Source: Wenjunlia vitaminophila DSM 41686 (lineage in GTDB: Bacteria > Actinomycetota > Actinomycetes > Streptomycetales > Streptomycetaceae). From it: 64,000 nucleotides of DNA. The DNA is taken from positions 1-64,000 of the forward strand of contig NZ_KB904661.1 in NCBI RefSeq assembly GCF_000380165.1. The letters run 5' to 3'. The position numbers were made by a program, and so were the translations under genes. The stretch's first letter is position 1. The number at the start of each line of letters is the position of its first letter. Below the pieces are notes generated by a model. It was not told the origin of the DNA. It was given only the letters and a program-made list of their open reading frames with translations, and ran no database searches. This document shows positions 29,001 through 40,727 of this stretch, one piece after another.

Positions 29001-29426
29001 GCCCGCACCGAGCGGGAGGAGCGCGGCGAATCCCGCAGCGAACGCTTCCGCAGGCTCGCTCCTGCAGTCAGCAGCGGAAACGCCACCTCCGAGCACATCT
29101 CTCTGACCCCGGTGGAAGCGAATCTGGCGACCCTCGTCGCGCAAGGCGATCTGCTCGGCTGGCTGCGAGCGAAGGGCTACCGGCTGCCGGACGCGGTCAA
29201 GGTCCTCATACCGGAAGCGGCGGCGTGCCCCGATCTGGTGTTCCACCTGGACGGCGCCAACGTCGCCGTGTTCGTCGACATCCCCGGCCACCCGGCCGAC
29301 TCCACCCGCGATGTCGAGGCCGGCTATCGCCTGGAGGAAGCCGGGTGGGACGTCCTGCGCTTCCCGACAGACGCGGACTGGGACGGCATCACGGAAAACA
29401 ACGCCGCCTACTTCCAGATCCGTTGA
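23079..29426 (+). CDS. Ser/Thr protein kinase-DEAD/DEAH helicase-DUF1998 fusion
   Basis: Giant 2115-residue protein. Residues ~8-290 are a complete PknB-like kinase: P-loop GRGNMGEV (17-24), Lys44, HRDLKPAN (150-157), DFG (170-172), APE (199-201). A Pro/Ala linker follows. The SF2 helicase has Walker A TGTGSGKS (456-463), DELH near 580 and GTSATM, with a C-terminal helicase lobe. Cys motifs lie at ~804 (CRECG) and ~1670 (CDGCGYHH...CTMCG). A DUF1998 Cys cluster (ERCARGCYACLL) is near 1938-1949, as in MrfA/YprA-type helicases. The last ~70 residues (PDLVFHLDG...VAVFVDIPGH) resemble a Vsr-like nuclease fold. GTG at 23079 follows GAGGAAGG. Codon 270 is TTA. First gene of the plus-strand arm. Confidence 0.88.
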   Translation: MDLVTVDGRFRITGIVGRGNMGEVHRAEDLQATLDSPHREVAVKTVLRSRTGVALDASGSGKEIDRFRREVRIMRMLSQGHPNLTLLIDGGVDGTPGGSGLPYLAMELLDGHPLADLIDEEPQLPLSWVAAVGAQLAAGLAAAHTAGVVHRDLKPANVMLTRDGTVKVLDFGMGSVVDDPDQTRLTSTGVSVGTARYMAPEQFRAERVSASADLYALGCILYELLIGRPPFSARTPYELSEQHQHERPPELSLVRPKLPAELVRLVDRLLEKDAELRPENAALVREALVPLALAPDDTAALLAPHWQVMDPVARLRALLPEPAPAAPAPVPRRQPRLPEAMDVFGIHADLISEYESFTKSATVIRDARIAGFVEDDLAAKSQWPDPWLSLNPFFADGGQVTDLVRDGVLHPRCAGIFQTGKKEASLRPDGRPLTFHLHQRQAIEAAQAGDSYVLTTGTGSGKSLSYIVPIVDHVLRERQTAGADAGGRVRAIIVYPMNALANSQMEELKKYLRHGFGTGREPVTFARYTGQESDEQRRELRRNPPDILLTNYVMLELMLTRPDDRSSLIRMADGLQFLVFDELHTYRGRQGADVAFLIRRVREACRASATLQCIGTSATMSSEGSWEDQQRAVARVASRLFGTTVLPKRVIGETLVRATEEPPATVPAERLRVPAAPRSYEALTKDLLARWVESRFGLEREKGTGRLHRCAPGTVEEAAAELADQSGVAEESVREAIRTTLEAGAQAKHPVTERPLFAFRLHQFLSKGDTVYTTLEDPLTRPLTRTYQLEQPDSDGKPLFPLAFCRECGQEYLTVWRTEEGGAFRYEPRRDTSASGGREGEGYLYLGTPGEDYEWPTDPQRAVDDRRLPESWLEPDAQGVTVVRKSYRPRVPKRIVVDAHGNESGEGLVAAFVPAPFLFCVHCQVSYEQTRGRDFAKLATLDQEGRSSATSLISASIMRSLRAVPEESLGKEARKLLTFVDNRQDASLQAGHFNDFAQVTQLRGALYQAALQAGEEGLRHDDLAEAVTGVMGVSVREYAAGTDLPPSMERRAVKTFGDVVGYRLYRDLERGWRITMPNLEQTGLLRIDYEDLDWLATRPERWQSSHAVLRDADPALREEISRTLLDFMRRALAIDVQYFRDDFDTLQRASEGRLTGPWVLGDSDRPTVGTAYPYGSRPGMERSALFLSARGKFGKYLRRNMPELRDLPLDDVQCVIEDLLKVLRDADLVREVEATPERSGPTYRRRAAERRTGYRVSAAALVWRAGNGERGAVDPLARTYSSGEGPRVNPFFRDLYRTAAAELAGLYSREHTAQVTPEERLEREKLFRDAELPLLYCSPTMELGVDISSLNAVLMRNVPPTPANYAQRSGRAGRSGQPALVTTYCATGNSHDQYYFRRSQDMVSGQVAPPRLDLANEDLVRSHLQGIWLAETGMKLGTAIPDVIDVAYDPDGDDRPDPQMPLPLLQHIRDLSLDEGARRRAVAAARTVLAPLITDFEATTWWYDEWIEDRIERAPDKFNESFERWRQLFRAAVIDQYEQNKRVVDHTLSSGEQSRARTRRREAETQTNLLLNRSVDSKSVMSDFNPYRYLASEGFLPGYSFPRLPLAAYIPRSGNRRNADGDYLQRPRFLAIREFGPGALIYHEGARYQVTRVQLPPDASGDLATAEARRCDGCGYHHAVKPGIDRCTMCGEELRNKRTGLLHLHTVYTTSRERISSDEEERRRAGFRLETSYAFQDHGARKGRLTSHVSDIDGAPVLDLDYGDSATVRITNLGRVRDKEGEPDGYWLDLGDGRWLNDRAAADAIEGTGMPVVDDDGNEKRRKMRVLPYVEDRRNILVVTLNEPQPEAVAWSFLYALERGIEAAFELEDSELTAELLPPDDGPRRRMLFTEAAEGGAGVLRRIQHDKDALAKAARTALEICHFNPDTGEDQGGPADDERCARGCYACLLTYANQAHHRRLSRHAAHPLLVRLAGARTEREERGESRSERFRRLAPAVSSGNATSEHISLTPVEANLATLVAQGDLLGWLRAKGYRLPDAVKVLIPEAAACPDLVFHLDGANVAVFVDIPGHPADSTRDVEAGYRLEEAGWDVLRFPTDADWDGITENNAAYFQIR

Positions 29427-29468
29427 TCGCCTCACCAGCCCCTGACCTCTAGGAACCTAAGACATCTC

Positions 29469-32407
29469 ATGAGCCTCACGTACACAGCCGGCTCCCTGGT
29501 CGCCGCCCGCGGCCGGGAATGGGTGGTCCTGCCCGAGAGCGCGCCCGACATGCTGGTACTACGCCCGCTGGGCGGGAGCGAGGACGACATCGCGGCCGTC
29601 TTCCCCGCGTTCGAAGATGTGCGGCCCGCCGAGTTCGCGGCGCCGAGCCCGGCCGACCTGGGCGACCAACGCGCCGCCGGACTGCTGCGCACGGCACTGC
29701 GCATCGGGTTCCGCTCGGGTGCTGGCCCGTTCCGCTCCCTGGCGGCGATCGCCGTGGAACCCCGCGCCTACCAACTGGTCCCGCTGCTCATGGCGTTACG
29801 ACAGCGCAACGTGCGGTTGCTGATATCGGACGACGTCGGCATCGGCAAGACCGTCGAGGCGGGTCTGATCGCCAAGGAGCTCCTCGCACAGGGCGAGGCA
29901 ACTCGGCTGGCCGTGCTGTGCTCCCCGGCGCTGGCCGAGCAGTGGCAGGGTGAGCTGCGGGAGAAGTTCGGTATCGACGCCGAGCTGGTGCTGGCCTCAA
30001 CGGTGCCGCGTCTGGAGCGCGGTCTGGAGCTCGGTCAGTCCCTGTTCGACAAGTATCCGTTCACGGTCATCTCGACGGACTTCATCAAGTCGACCCGCCA
30101 CCGCGAGGACTTCGTACGGCACTGCCCCGACCTGGTGATCGTCGACGAGGCACACACCTGTGTGGCCGCCGACGACACCGCGCAGGGGGCCTCGTCGTCT
30201 TCCTCGAACCAACTCCGCTACGAGCTGCTGCGGAGGATCTCCACCGACACGGACCGCCACCTGCTGCTGTTGACCGCTACCCCGCACTCCGGCAAGGAGT
30301 CCGCGTTCCGCAGCCTGCTCGGTCTGGTGCGGCCCGAACTGGCAACGGTGGACCTGGAATCCCCGGCAGGGCGGGCGAAGCTCGCCGAGCACTTCGTGGC
30401 CCGCAAGCGCGCCGACGTCCGCGACTACCTCACCAGGGAGGACGGCCTCGCCGACGACTCCCTGGCTGAGCGAACCGCCTTCCCCTCCGACCGCTGGACG
30501 AAAGACGAGCCGTACAAGCTGACCCCGGCCTACCGGGCGCTGCTCGACGACGCCATCGCTTACGCCAGGGACCGCGTCGAGGCGGCAGGCGAGCAGGGCA
30601 GGCGGGAGGCCCGTGTCGCCTGGTGGTCGGTGATCGCGTTGCTGCGTTCCTCGCCAGCCGCCGCCGCGCAGACCCTGAAGACCCGCTCCGAGTCCGCCGC
30701 CGCCCGCACCGCGCACGAAGCGGACGTGCTGGGCGCCCCGGTGGCAGCCGATTCCGCCGACAACGACCGACTCGAAGGAATGGACGTCGCGCCCGGCGCC
30801 GCCGAGACGGAGGAAGCGGGAGCCCGGCTGCTGGAACTGGCTGAGCGGGCCGGGCGGCTCGTGGGCCCGGCCGAGGACGCGAAGGTGAAGGCGCTCACCC
30901 GGCACCTGAAGAAGCTGATTGCCGACGGCTACCACCCGATCGTCTTCTGCCGCTACATACCCACCGCCCACTACCTCGCCGAGCAGCTCGAGGGCAAGCT
31001 CGGCAAGAAGACGAAGATCGCCGCTGTTACCGGCATCCTCTCCCCTCAGCAGCGCTTGGAGCGCATCGAGCAGCTAGCCGCCGATTCCCTCGAGGAGGGG
31101 GACACTCCGGCCGGCCACCGCGTGCTGATCGCCACGGACTGCCTCTCCGAGGGCGTCAACCTCCAGCACCACTTCGATGCCGTCGTCCACTACGACCTGG
31201 CCTGGAACCCGACCCGCCACGACCAGCGTGAGGGCCGCGTCGACCGCTACGGACAGAAGCGCGACCAGGTCCGTGTCATCACCATGTACGGCGAGGACAA
31301 CGGCATTGACGGCAAGGTTCTGGAGGTGCTGTTCAAGAAGCACCGGCAGATCAAGAAGGACCTGGGCATCTCCGTCTCCGTCCCCGACGAGACCGCCTCC
31401 GGCGTCACCGACGCCGTCGTGGAGTGGCTGCTGCTGCACGGACGGCGGGGCAGCCAGGAGAGCCTGTTCGACCTGGACGGCCACCAGGAGTCCTTCGACC
31501 GCGTCGAGCGCGAGTGGAACTCGGCCGCCGAGCGGGAGAAGACCTCCCGCTCCAAGTACGCCCAGCGTGCCATCCACCCGGAAGAGGTGGCCCGCGAGGT
31601 CGCCGCCGTTCGGGCCGCGCTCGGTGGCTCCGAGGAGGTTCGCGGCTTCGCCCTGGCTGCGCTGCGCGACCTGGACGCCCTGGTCCGCGAGCCGCGCGAC
31701 GGCACCGGTGACTTCACCGCCCAGGTCGGCGGCACCCCGGCCGGCCTGCGCGATGCGCTCGCCGCCACTCTCGGCGGCCGACTCGTCGAAGAGGACCGCG
31801 AGATCCAGTTCCGCAGCACTCCGGCAATCGCCCGTGGCGAAGCCGCGCTGGTCCGTACCGACCCGGCGATCGGGGCCCTCGCCTCGTACGTCCTGGACTC
31901 GGCGCTGGACGTGAACGCCCTCGGCCCCCGCCCGGCCCGCCGCTGCGGTGTGGTCACCACGGACGCGGTCAACACCCTCACCACGCTCCTCCTGGTCCGC
32001 TACCGCTTCCACCTCACCCTGCCGTCCCGCACTGGCGAGCGGCAGTTGGTCGCCGAGGACGCCCGCCTGCTCGCCTACGAGGGCCTGCCGTCACGCGCCC
32101 GCTGGCTGGACACCGACGGTGCCCACGCCCTCCTCACGGCCCGCGCCGCCATCAACACCCACGAACAACGCGCCCGCAACCAGATCACTCGCGCCCTGGA
32201 CGGTCTGCCGGGCCTCACCGGATACCTCACCGACTACGGCAAGAGCCTGGCCGCCGAACTCGATGCCTCCCACCGCCGCGTCCGCAGGGCCAATGAGGAG
32301 ATCGTCCGCGGTCTGAAGGTCGTCCCGCAGGACCCTGCCGACGTCCTCGGCGTGTACGTCTACCTGCCGCTGCAGTCCGTTTCCATCTCGTCGGGAGCCG
32401 AAGCCTG

Positions 32408-32408
<1 letters not shown>
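29469..32408 (+). CDS. drmD: DrmD-like SNF2-family helicase
   Basis: A 979-residue SWI2/SNF2-type DNA translocase matching DrmD of class 1 DISARM, an anti-phage system. Motif I is DDVGIGKT (~118-125), Walker B is VDEAHTC (~225), and TATPHSGKE follows. The second lobe carries [12 protein letters not shown] and [18 protein letters not shown]. The C-terminal third is family-specific. ATG at 29469 has only a weak ribosome site (AGGAACC, ~14 bases upstream). It starts 42 bases after the kinase-helicase and overlaps the methylase by one base (TGATG), so the three genes are one operon. Codon 110 is TTA. Confidence 0.87.
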
Positions 32409-36529
<4,121 letters not shown>

Positions 36530-36560
36530 CAGTCCGATCCCGGCCAGTTCGAGGGCCTGC

Positions 36561-36585
36561 GCGGGCCCACCGTGCCTGGGCCCGC
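36561..36585 (+). terminator. Hairpin after the methylase gene
   Basis: GCGGGCCCA at 36561-36569 pairs perfectly with 36577-36585, 7-base loop, no T-run. It lies 31 bases after the stop, so the following PASTA-like gene may be partly separated from the operon. Confidence 0.55.
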
Positions 36586-36606
36586 ACTTGAGGAGTTAGG
36601 CGTCAC

Positions 36607-37701
36607 ATGAATCCCAACCCCCCAGTTCCACCCCGCCCCTGGTGGAGGACCACACCGGCCGCGTTCGGCGTCCTCGCGCTGGTCGCCCTGCTCGGCGCGT
36701 TCAGTTTCGCCCTGGGTTTCCTCGTGATGATCGCCGCCATGGTGGCCGTGTGGGTGCTGCCGCCATGGCGGCGGCTCTCCAGGCTCAGCGCGACATTAGG
36801 AGCCTTGGTGCTCCTGACGGTCGGCGCGGGCTTAGGCGGACAGCTCGACGAGGACGAGACGGGCAAGTCCGACGCCAAGTCCGCGGATGCGGGCAGGGCA
36901 AGCCCCGAAGCCGTCTCCGCATCCCCGACCGTGTCCAAGCCCGCCAGAACCGCTGACTACGTCGGACACCCGCTGGACGAGGCCGAGAAGCAGGCGCGCT
37001 CCGCAGGCTACGCCGCTGCCCACCATGACGCGGCTGACGAAGATCGCACGATCGTCCTCCGCTCCGGGTGGACGGTGTGTTTCCAGAAGGCCGACGCCGC
37101 AGCGAAGACGATCGACTTCGCCGCCGTCAAGAGCAACGAGCCGTGTCCCGAGAAGGACGGGGGCACACTCCCATGGCCGAAGATGCCAGACGTCATCGGC
37201 GCGACCTACAACACGGCCATCGCGGATCTGAAGCGGGCTGGTGTCAACCCCGACCGCGTCACGCTCGACGACGTCTACCTCGACATCGACACTCCGACCG
37301 CCGAGGAAGCCGCAGAGGAAGGCGACGAGTGGCGGGTGTGCTTCCAGTCTCCGGACGAGGAGGCCAAGGTCACCGCCACCACCAACGTCCACCTCGACCT
37401 GGGCCGGTGGAGCGACATGGACCTCGTCCAGCGCTGTCCGTCGGCGAAGGGCACGACCTACAAGATCCCAGCCAACGACCCCGACTACGGCAGTGACGAG
37501 AGGCCCACCACCCCAGGCGGCGGTACCACCGACGGTGGCTCCTCGTCCTCCTCGGGCGGTTCCACCGGAGGCAGCAGCGCCGGCACTGTCCACCCCGGCT
37601 CGTTCTGCTCTCCGAGCGGAGCGACCGGCGTCACCGAAGCCGGAACCGCCATGGTCTGCGGCCCCGGCTCCGACGGCCGTAACCGCTGGCACAGCGCCTG
37701 A
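36607..37701 (+). CDS. Membrane protein with PASTA-like domains
   Basis: A 364-residue protein: Pro-rich N-terminus, two or three hydrophobic segments (~18-80), then an exported part. Two repeats follow. One starts VGHPLDEAEKQARSAGY (~118). The other is MPDVIGATYNTAIADLKRAG (~197), closely like a PASTA repeat, the domain that senses cell-wall fragments. Each repeat contains a VCFQ segment and paired Cys. A Gly/Ser-rich linker and a Cys-containing end (CSPSGATGVTEAG) common in Streptomyces proteins follow. Codons 64 and 76 are TTA. It follows the kinase-helicase operon, so it could be a separate sensor partner of the kinase; that is inference. Confidence 0.65.
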   Translation: MNPNPPVPPRPWWRTTPAAFGVLALVALLGAFSFALGFLVMIAAMVAVWVLPPWRRLSRLSATLGALVLLTVGAGLGGQLDEDETGKSDAKSADAGRASPEAVSASPTVSKPARTADYVGHPLDEAEKQARSAGYAAAHHDAADEDRTIVLRSGWTVCFQKADAAAKTIDFAAVKSNEPCPEKDGGTLPWPKMPDVIGATYNTAIADLKRAGVNPDRVTLDDVYLDIDTPTAEEAAEEGDEWRVCFQSPDEEAKVTATTNVHLDLGRWSDMDLVQRCPSAKGTTYKIPANDPDYGSDERPTTPGGGTTDGGSSSSSGGSTGGSSAGTVHPGSFCSPSGATGVTEAGTAMVCGPGSDGRNRWHSA

Positions 37702-37719
37702 CCTGCCCCCACACACCAG

Positions 37720-37757
37720 GATCCCCGCAACTCCCCGAACAGGGTGTTGCGGGGATC
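37720..37757. terminator. Bidirectional hairpin
   Basis: Perfect 12-base-pair stem, GATCCCCGCAAC at 37720-37731 with 37746-37757, between the convergent PASTA-like and DUF397 genes. Confidence 0.75.
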
Positions 37758-37768
37758 AGGGGCGTGGC

Positions 37769-37981
37769 TCACCCGTGGCGCTTGGCGAACTCCACGAGAC
37801 CGGCGAATCCCTCACGGGTCAGGGTCAGGTGCGGGCCGTTCGGGTCCTTGCTGTCACGGACCAGGAACTCACCCGTCGCGCGCGCGTGGTCGGGCGCCCA
37901 TTGCACGCAGTTGCCGCCCTGACCATCGCTGTACGTGCTGCTGATCCAACGTATGTCACGCGGGTTCGGCGTGCTGATCAT
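37769..37981 (-). CDS. DUF397-family protein
   Basis: A 70-residue member of the DUF397 family, small proteins paired with WhiJ-type XRE regulators in Streptomyces and relatives, where some act as partner or anti-regulator. Typical features are WISSTYSDGQGGNCVQWAP and the later VRDSKDPNGPHLTL. ATG at 37981 overlaps the end of the upstream XRE gene by 26 bases, so the two are translated together. Confidence 0.9.
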   Translation of the reverse strand: MISTPNPRDIRWISSTYSDGQGGNCVQWAPDHARATGEFLVRDSKDPNGPHLTLTREGFAGLVEFAKRHG

Positions 37982-38804
37982 TCGTGTGTTCCTTCATGAT
38001 CGAGTGGATAAGGCGCAGTGACCGGGCCTCGGACTCGGCCGAAGCGCGCATGCGCTCATACGTGGCCGACCAGTACTGTACGGCCGTTGTGGAGTCGTTC
38101 ACCTGCCCCTGCCCCGTCGTCTCCGAGTACAGGACCGTTGTCCCGTCGGCTTGCGTAAGCAGGATAAACGGGAGCCCCGCTGCGGGGGCGCCCGCTGTGA
38201 ACCGCAGGACTTGCAGGGAGACATGAGGGCTCGCGGCCATCGCCAGCAGGTGCCCAAGCTGTCCGGCCATCACGGCAGGGCTGCCGACCACCGTCCGCAG
38301 GACCGATTCGTGAAGGATCACCCACAGCAGCGGCGGAGCCTCACGCTCAAGGATCTCGCGACGGCGCAGTCGGACTTCAACCCGGTACTTGAGCTGCGCC
38401 TCGGTCTCGCGCGGGTGTGCTGCTCGGAAGACAGCTTCGGCGTAGTCCTCGGTCTGTAGCACCCCCATGATGAACGCGTTCGAGTAGTCCTCGATCTTCG
38501 CCGCGGCCTTCTCCAGCTCGACGTAGGGGATGAACCACTCAGGGTGGCCCTGCTTGCTCAGCTTGGCCCGCAGCCGGGCGTACACGCCCGGCGTACCAGC
38601 CACACGGTCCATGGCCTCCGCGAAGGCTTCGGACGCGAGCACGGTGCCGTTCTCCACCTTGCTGATCTGTGCCTGCTGATAGTGCACCTGATCCGCGAAC
38701 CTCTGCTGGGAGAGCCCCAGAGCATCCCGCAACGCCTTCGTCTCCCGCCCGAAGTACGCGGCACCGTTCGCGGGCTCGCGCGCCTGGTCGGCTCCCTCGT
38801 CCAT
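37956..38804 (-). CDS. WhiJ-like XRE-family transcription regulator (DUF5753)
   Basis: A 282-residue DNA-binding regulator. An N-terminal helix-turn-helix (LRDALGLSQQRFADQV, then QAQISKVENG; residues ~25-60) is followed by the DUF5753 ligand-sensing-like domain, containing EDYSNAFIMGVLQTEDYA and the C-terminal SATYERMRASA. These pair with DUF397 proteins in developmental switches such as whiJ. ATG at 38804 follows GGGAAG; a longer frame start at 38930 enters the promoter and is rejected. GTGA...TCAC at 38882-38897 in its upstream region could be its own operator. Divergent from the small 40-codon gene. Confidence 0.88.
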   Translation of the reverse strand: MDEGADQAREPANGAAYFGRETKALRDALGLSQQRFADQVHYQQAQISKVENGTVLASEAFAEAMDRVAGTPGVYARLRAKLSKQGHPEWFIPYVELEKAAAKIEDYSNAFIMGVLQTEDYAEAVFRAAHPRETEAQLKYRVEVRLRRREILEREAPPLLWVILHESVLRTVVGSPAVMAGQLGHLLAMAASPHVSLQVLRFTAGAPAAGLPFILLTQADGTTVLYSETTGQGQVNDSTTAVQYWSATYERMRASAESEARSLRLIHSIMKEHTNDQHAEPA

Positions 38805-38942
38805 CTGTTCAACTTCCCGGCATTCCGCCTGCGTTGGAATGGCTTCGGACCTGTTGAGCGTACGCACTGCGAGGTCATCGTGTGAGTCAGTAGTCACGCA
38901 GAGCAAGCGAACGAGTGACCAATGACGCACGGAGTAGCAGGC

Positions 38943-39065
38943 ATGGCGACGACAGACAGGCGGCGGAAGGCTACGGGCAGGGTCAGCGACGCCGAGACGG
39001 CATGCGCGCTCGCCGTCGCTCTCCAGACCGGTGGGAGCATCCGGCGGCAGGAGGCGAGCGCATGA
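38943..39065 (+). CDS. Small hypothetical protein
   Basis: A 40-codon frame (ATG at 38943, GGAG eight bases upstream) encoding a basic peptide, MATTDRRRKATGRVSDAETA and onward. Its stop overlaps the next ATG by four bases (ATGA), and third codon positions are strongly G+C-biased, as in real genes here. Small proteins in this position are usual in whiJ-like clusters. Function unknown. Confidence 0.5.
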   Translation: MATTDRRRKATGRVSDAETACALAVALQTGGSIRRQEASA

Positions 39066-39511
39066 CCCGGCGCGTGTTCCGCTACGTCCCGTTCACCATC
39101 GAGCAGGACCAGACGGCAGAGCCCGAGTACGAAGCGCGCTGCGTGTCCGGCGACGATGCCGAGTGCGGGGCGCGGTCCGGCACCCACGGTCGCCCGGAGG
39201 GTGTCGAGGAGTGGCAGCGCAAGCACACCCAGGACACCGGACACCGGCGCTACCGCCGGAACTTCGGTGACTACGCCGTGATGCGGCCGGCGGAGGAACG
39301 ACCCCCGGAGCGAGGGGCACTTGTCTACGACCCGGGGACGCGCAGGGTCGGGGAGTACCAGGCCACGGTGGGGCCGTACGCACTGCTGCGCCCCGTGGGC
39401 GGAGGCCGCGAGTGGGAGGCCGACCCGGGGCGGATTCGGCCTGCCACGCAGGCGGAGCGGCTGAGCGCCGGAGTGAAGGCAGCGAACAGCCGCGCCGTGC
39501 GGAGGCCGTGA
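39062..39511 (+). CDS. DUF7848-like protein with an appended second small-protein domain
   Basis: A 149-residue protein. Residues 1-75 match a Streptomyces small-protein family seen near whiJ-like genes (RVFRYVPFTIEQDQTAEP, then GHRRYRRNFGDYAVMRP). Residues ~82-149 (ERGALVYDPGTRRVGEYQ, then YALLRPVGGGREWEADP) resemble another Streptomyces small protein that is usually separate, so this looks like a fusion. No membrane segments. It is translationally coupled to the 40-codon gene. Role unknown. Confidence 0.65.
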   Translation: MTRRVFRYVPFTIEQDQTAEPEYEARCVSGDDAECGARSGTHGRPEGVEEWQRKHTQDTGHRRYRRNFGDYAVMRPAEERPPERGALVYDPGTRRVGEYQATVGPYALLRPVGGGREWEADPGRIRPATQAERLSAGVKAANSRAVRRP

Positions 39512-39605
39512 CCGGGCTGTGTTCGCGTGGCGGTCGCGGCGGCCGAATCGGTGCGGGGCGGCTCGGGACAGGCGTTATCGCAGACTCGCAGCCGCAGCCG
39601 CGCCA

Positions 39606-40727
39606 TCACCGCTCGTCCACCCACCCCCGCAGCCCCTCCAGGTGTCGCGGCAGTCGGGTGCCCTGCCAGCCCAGCACCAGCCGCTGGCGGGCGCGGGTGA
39701 TCATCACGTAGTAGGCCATCCGGAGGGCCGCCGCCGTGGGGTCGGTGCCGGAGTCGGACTCCGCGTCCGCGATGACGACGGTGTCGAAGTCGAGGCCCTT
39801 GGCGCTGGCGCGGTGGACGACGACCACGCCGGGGCGGTCCAGGTCGAGGTCGCGGTAGCGGCCCGCGGTGGCCGTCGAGTTGTAGAGCTGGGGTTCGTGG
39901 GCGAGGCCGGCGCGTTCCAGGCGGCGCATGAGTTCGGCGGCGGTGCGCAGGGATTTGACGATGACGCCGACGCGGTCTGCCGGGTGCCGCGCCGCCATGG
40001 TGGCGATGTCGTCGGCGAGGTGCCTGGTGCCGGAGTAGTGCCGGACCGCGGGTAGCTGTCCACAGCGGACGGGGATGTCGGGGTTGCCGCCGCCAGTGCG
40101 GAAGTGTTCGGCGAGGGAGGCGATCTCGCGGGTGTTGCGGTGGTTGCCGGCGATCTCGACGCGTCCGGTGGAGCGGCCGAGGGCCTCGGTGATCTCGGTG
40201 AGGGTGGAGTTGGTCTCGGTGAGGCGCTGGCACTCGTCGGCGAAGACCGTGACGGAGGCGGCGACGAGGCGGACGAGCCGGTAGAAGCCCGGGGACAGGT
40301 CCTGGCCCTCGTCGACGACGAGGTGGGGGGCGGTTGCCTCGTTCTCGCCCACGGTGGCGGCGGCCTGGTGGGTGAGGGTCGTCCAGTCGAACCAGCCATC
40401 CTGGGTGCGCGGCGCGCCGTACCCGAAGTGGCGCAGGACCCAGCCGTGCACGGTAGCGGCCTCGACGGGTGCGCCGGGGACCGTGAGGCCCTGGAGGGTG
40501 TCGTGCAGGAGCTGGCGCAGGAGGTTGGAGCGGGACAGCAGCAGGGTGGGGTGGCCGGTGAGGGCGAGGTGCACTGCGCGGTGGGCGGCGAGCAGGCTCT
40601 TGCCGCTGCCGGGCGGGCCGCTCACGACGTGGTTGCCGGTCAGCGGCAGGGCGTCCAGGCAGTCGCGCTGCGCGGCGGTGAGGTCGGGGTGGAGGACGGG
40701 GGCGTTCGCAGGGGTCACGGGTGTCAT
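39606..40727 (-). CDS. SF1 (UvrD/DUF2075-like) helicase of the drm operon
   Basis: A compact 373-residue superfamily 1 ATPase. Walker A is GPPGSGKS (~residues 35-42), Walker B is VVDEGQDLSPGFYR (~137), and motif VI-like parts (HRASAKGLDFDTVVIADAES, YYVMITRARQRLVLGW) are intact. It is about half the size of UvrD and lacks large 1B/2B insertions. The ATG at 40727 overlaps the drmB stop by four bases, so it is made together with DrmA and DrmB. It takes the place where class 1 DISARM normally has drmC, a phospholipase-D-like nuclease, but it shows no nuclease motif. Confidence 0.82.
   Translation of the reverse strand: MTPVTPANAPVLHPDLTAAQRDCLDALPLTGNHVVSGPPGSGKSLLAAHRAVHLALTGHPTLLLSRSNLLRQLLHDTLQGLTVPGAPVEAATVHGWVLRHFGYGAPRTQDGWFDWTTLTHQAAATVGENEATAPHLVVDEGQDLSPGFYRLVRLVAASVTVFADECQRLTETNSTLTEITEALGRSTGRVEIAGNHRNTREIASLAEHFRTGGGNPDIPVRCGQLPAVRHYSGTRHLADDIATMAARHPADRVGVIVKSLRTAAELMRRLERAGLAHEPQLYNSTATAGRYRDLDLDRPGVVVVHRASAKGLDFDTVVIADAESDSGTDPTAAALRMAYYVMITRARQRLVLGWQGTRLPRHLEGLRGWVDER

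Noticed and set aside
23079-29426. CRISPR arrays or retron-type RNA in the island
   Set aside because: I found no regularly spaced direct repeats, Cas genes or reverse transcriptase motif anywhere in the window.
39606-40727. The SF1 helicase gene as drmC
   Set aside because: DrmC is a phospholipase-D-like nuclease with HxK motifs; this protein has Walker A and B helicase motifs and no HxK pair.
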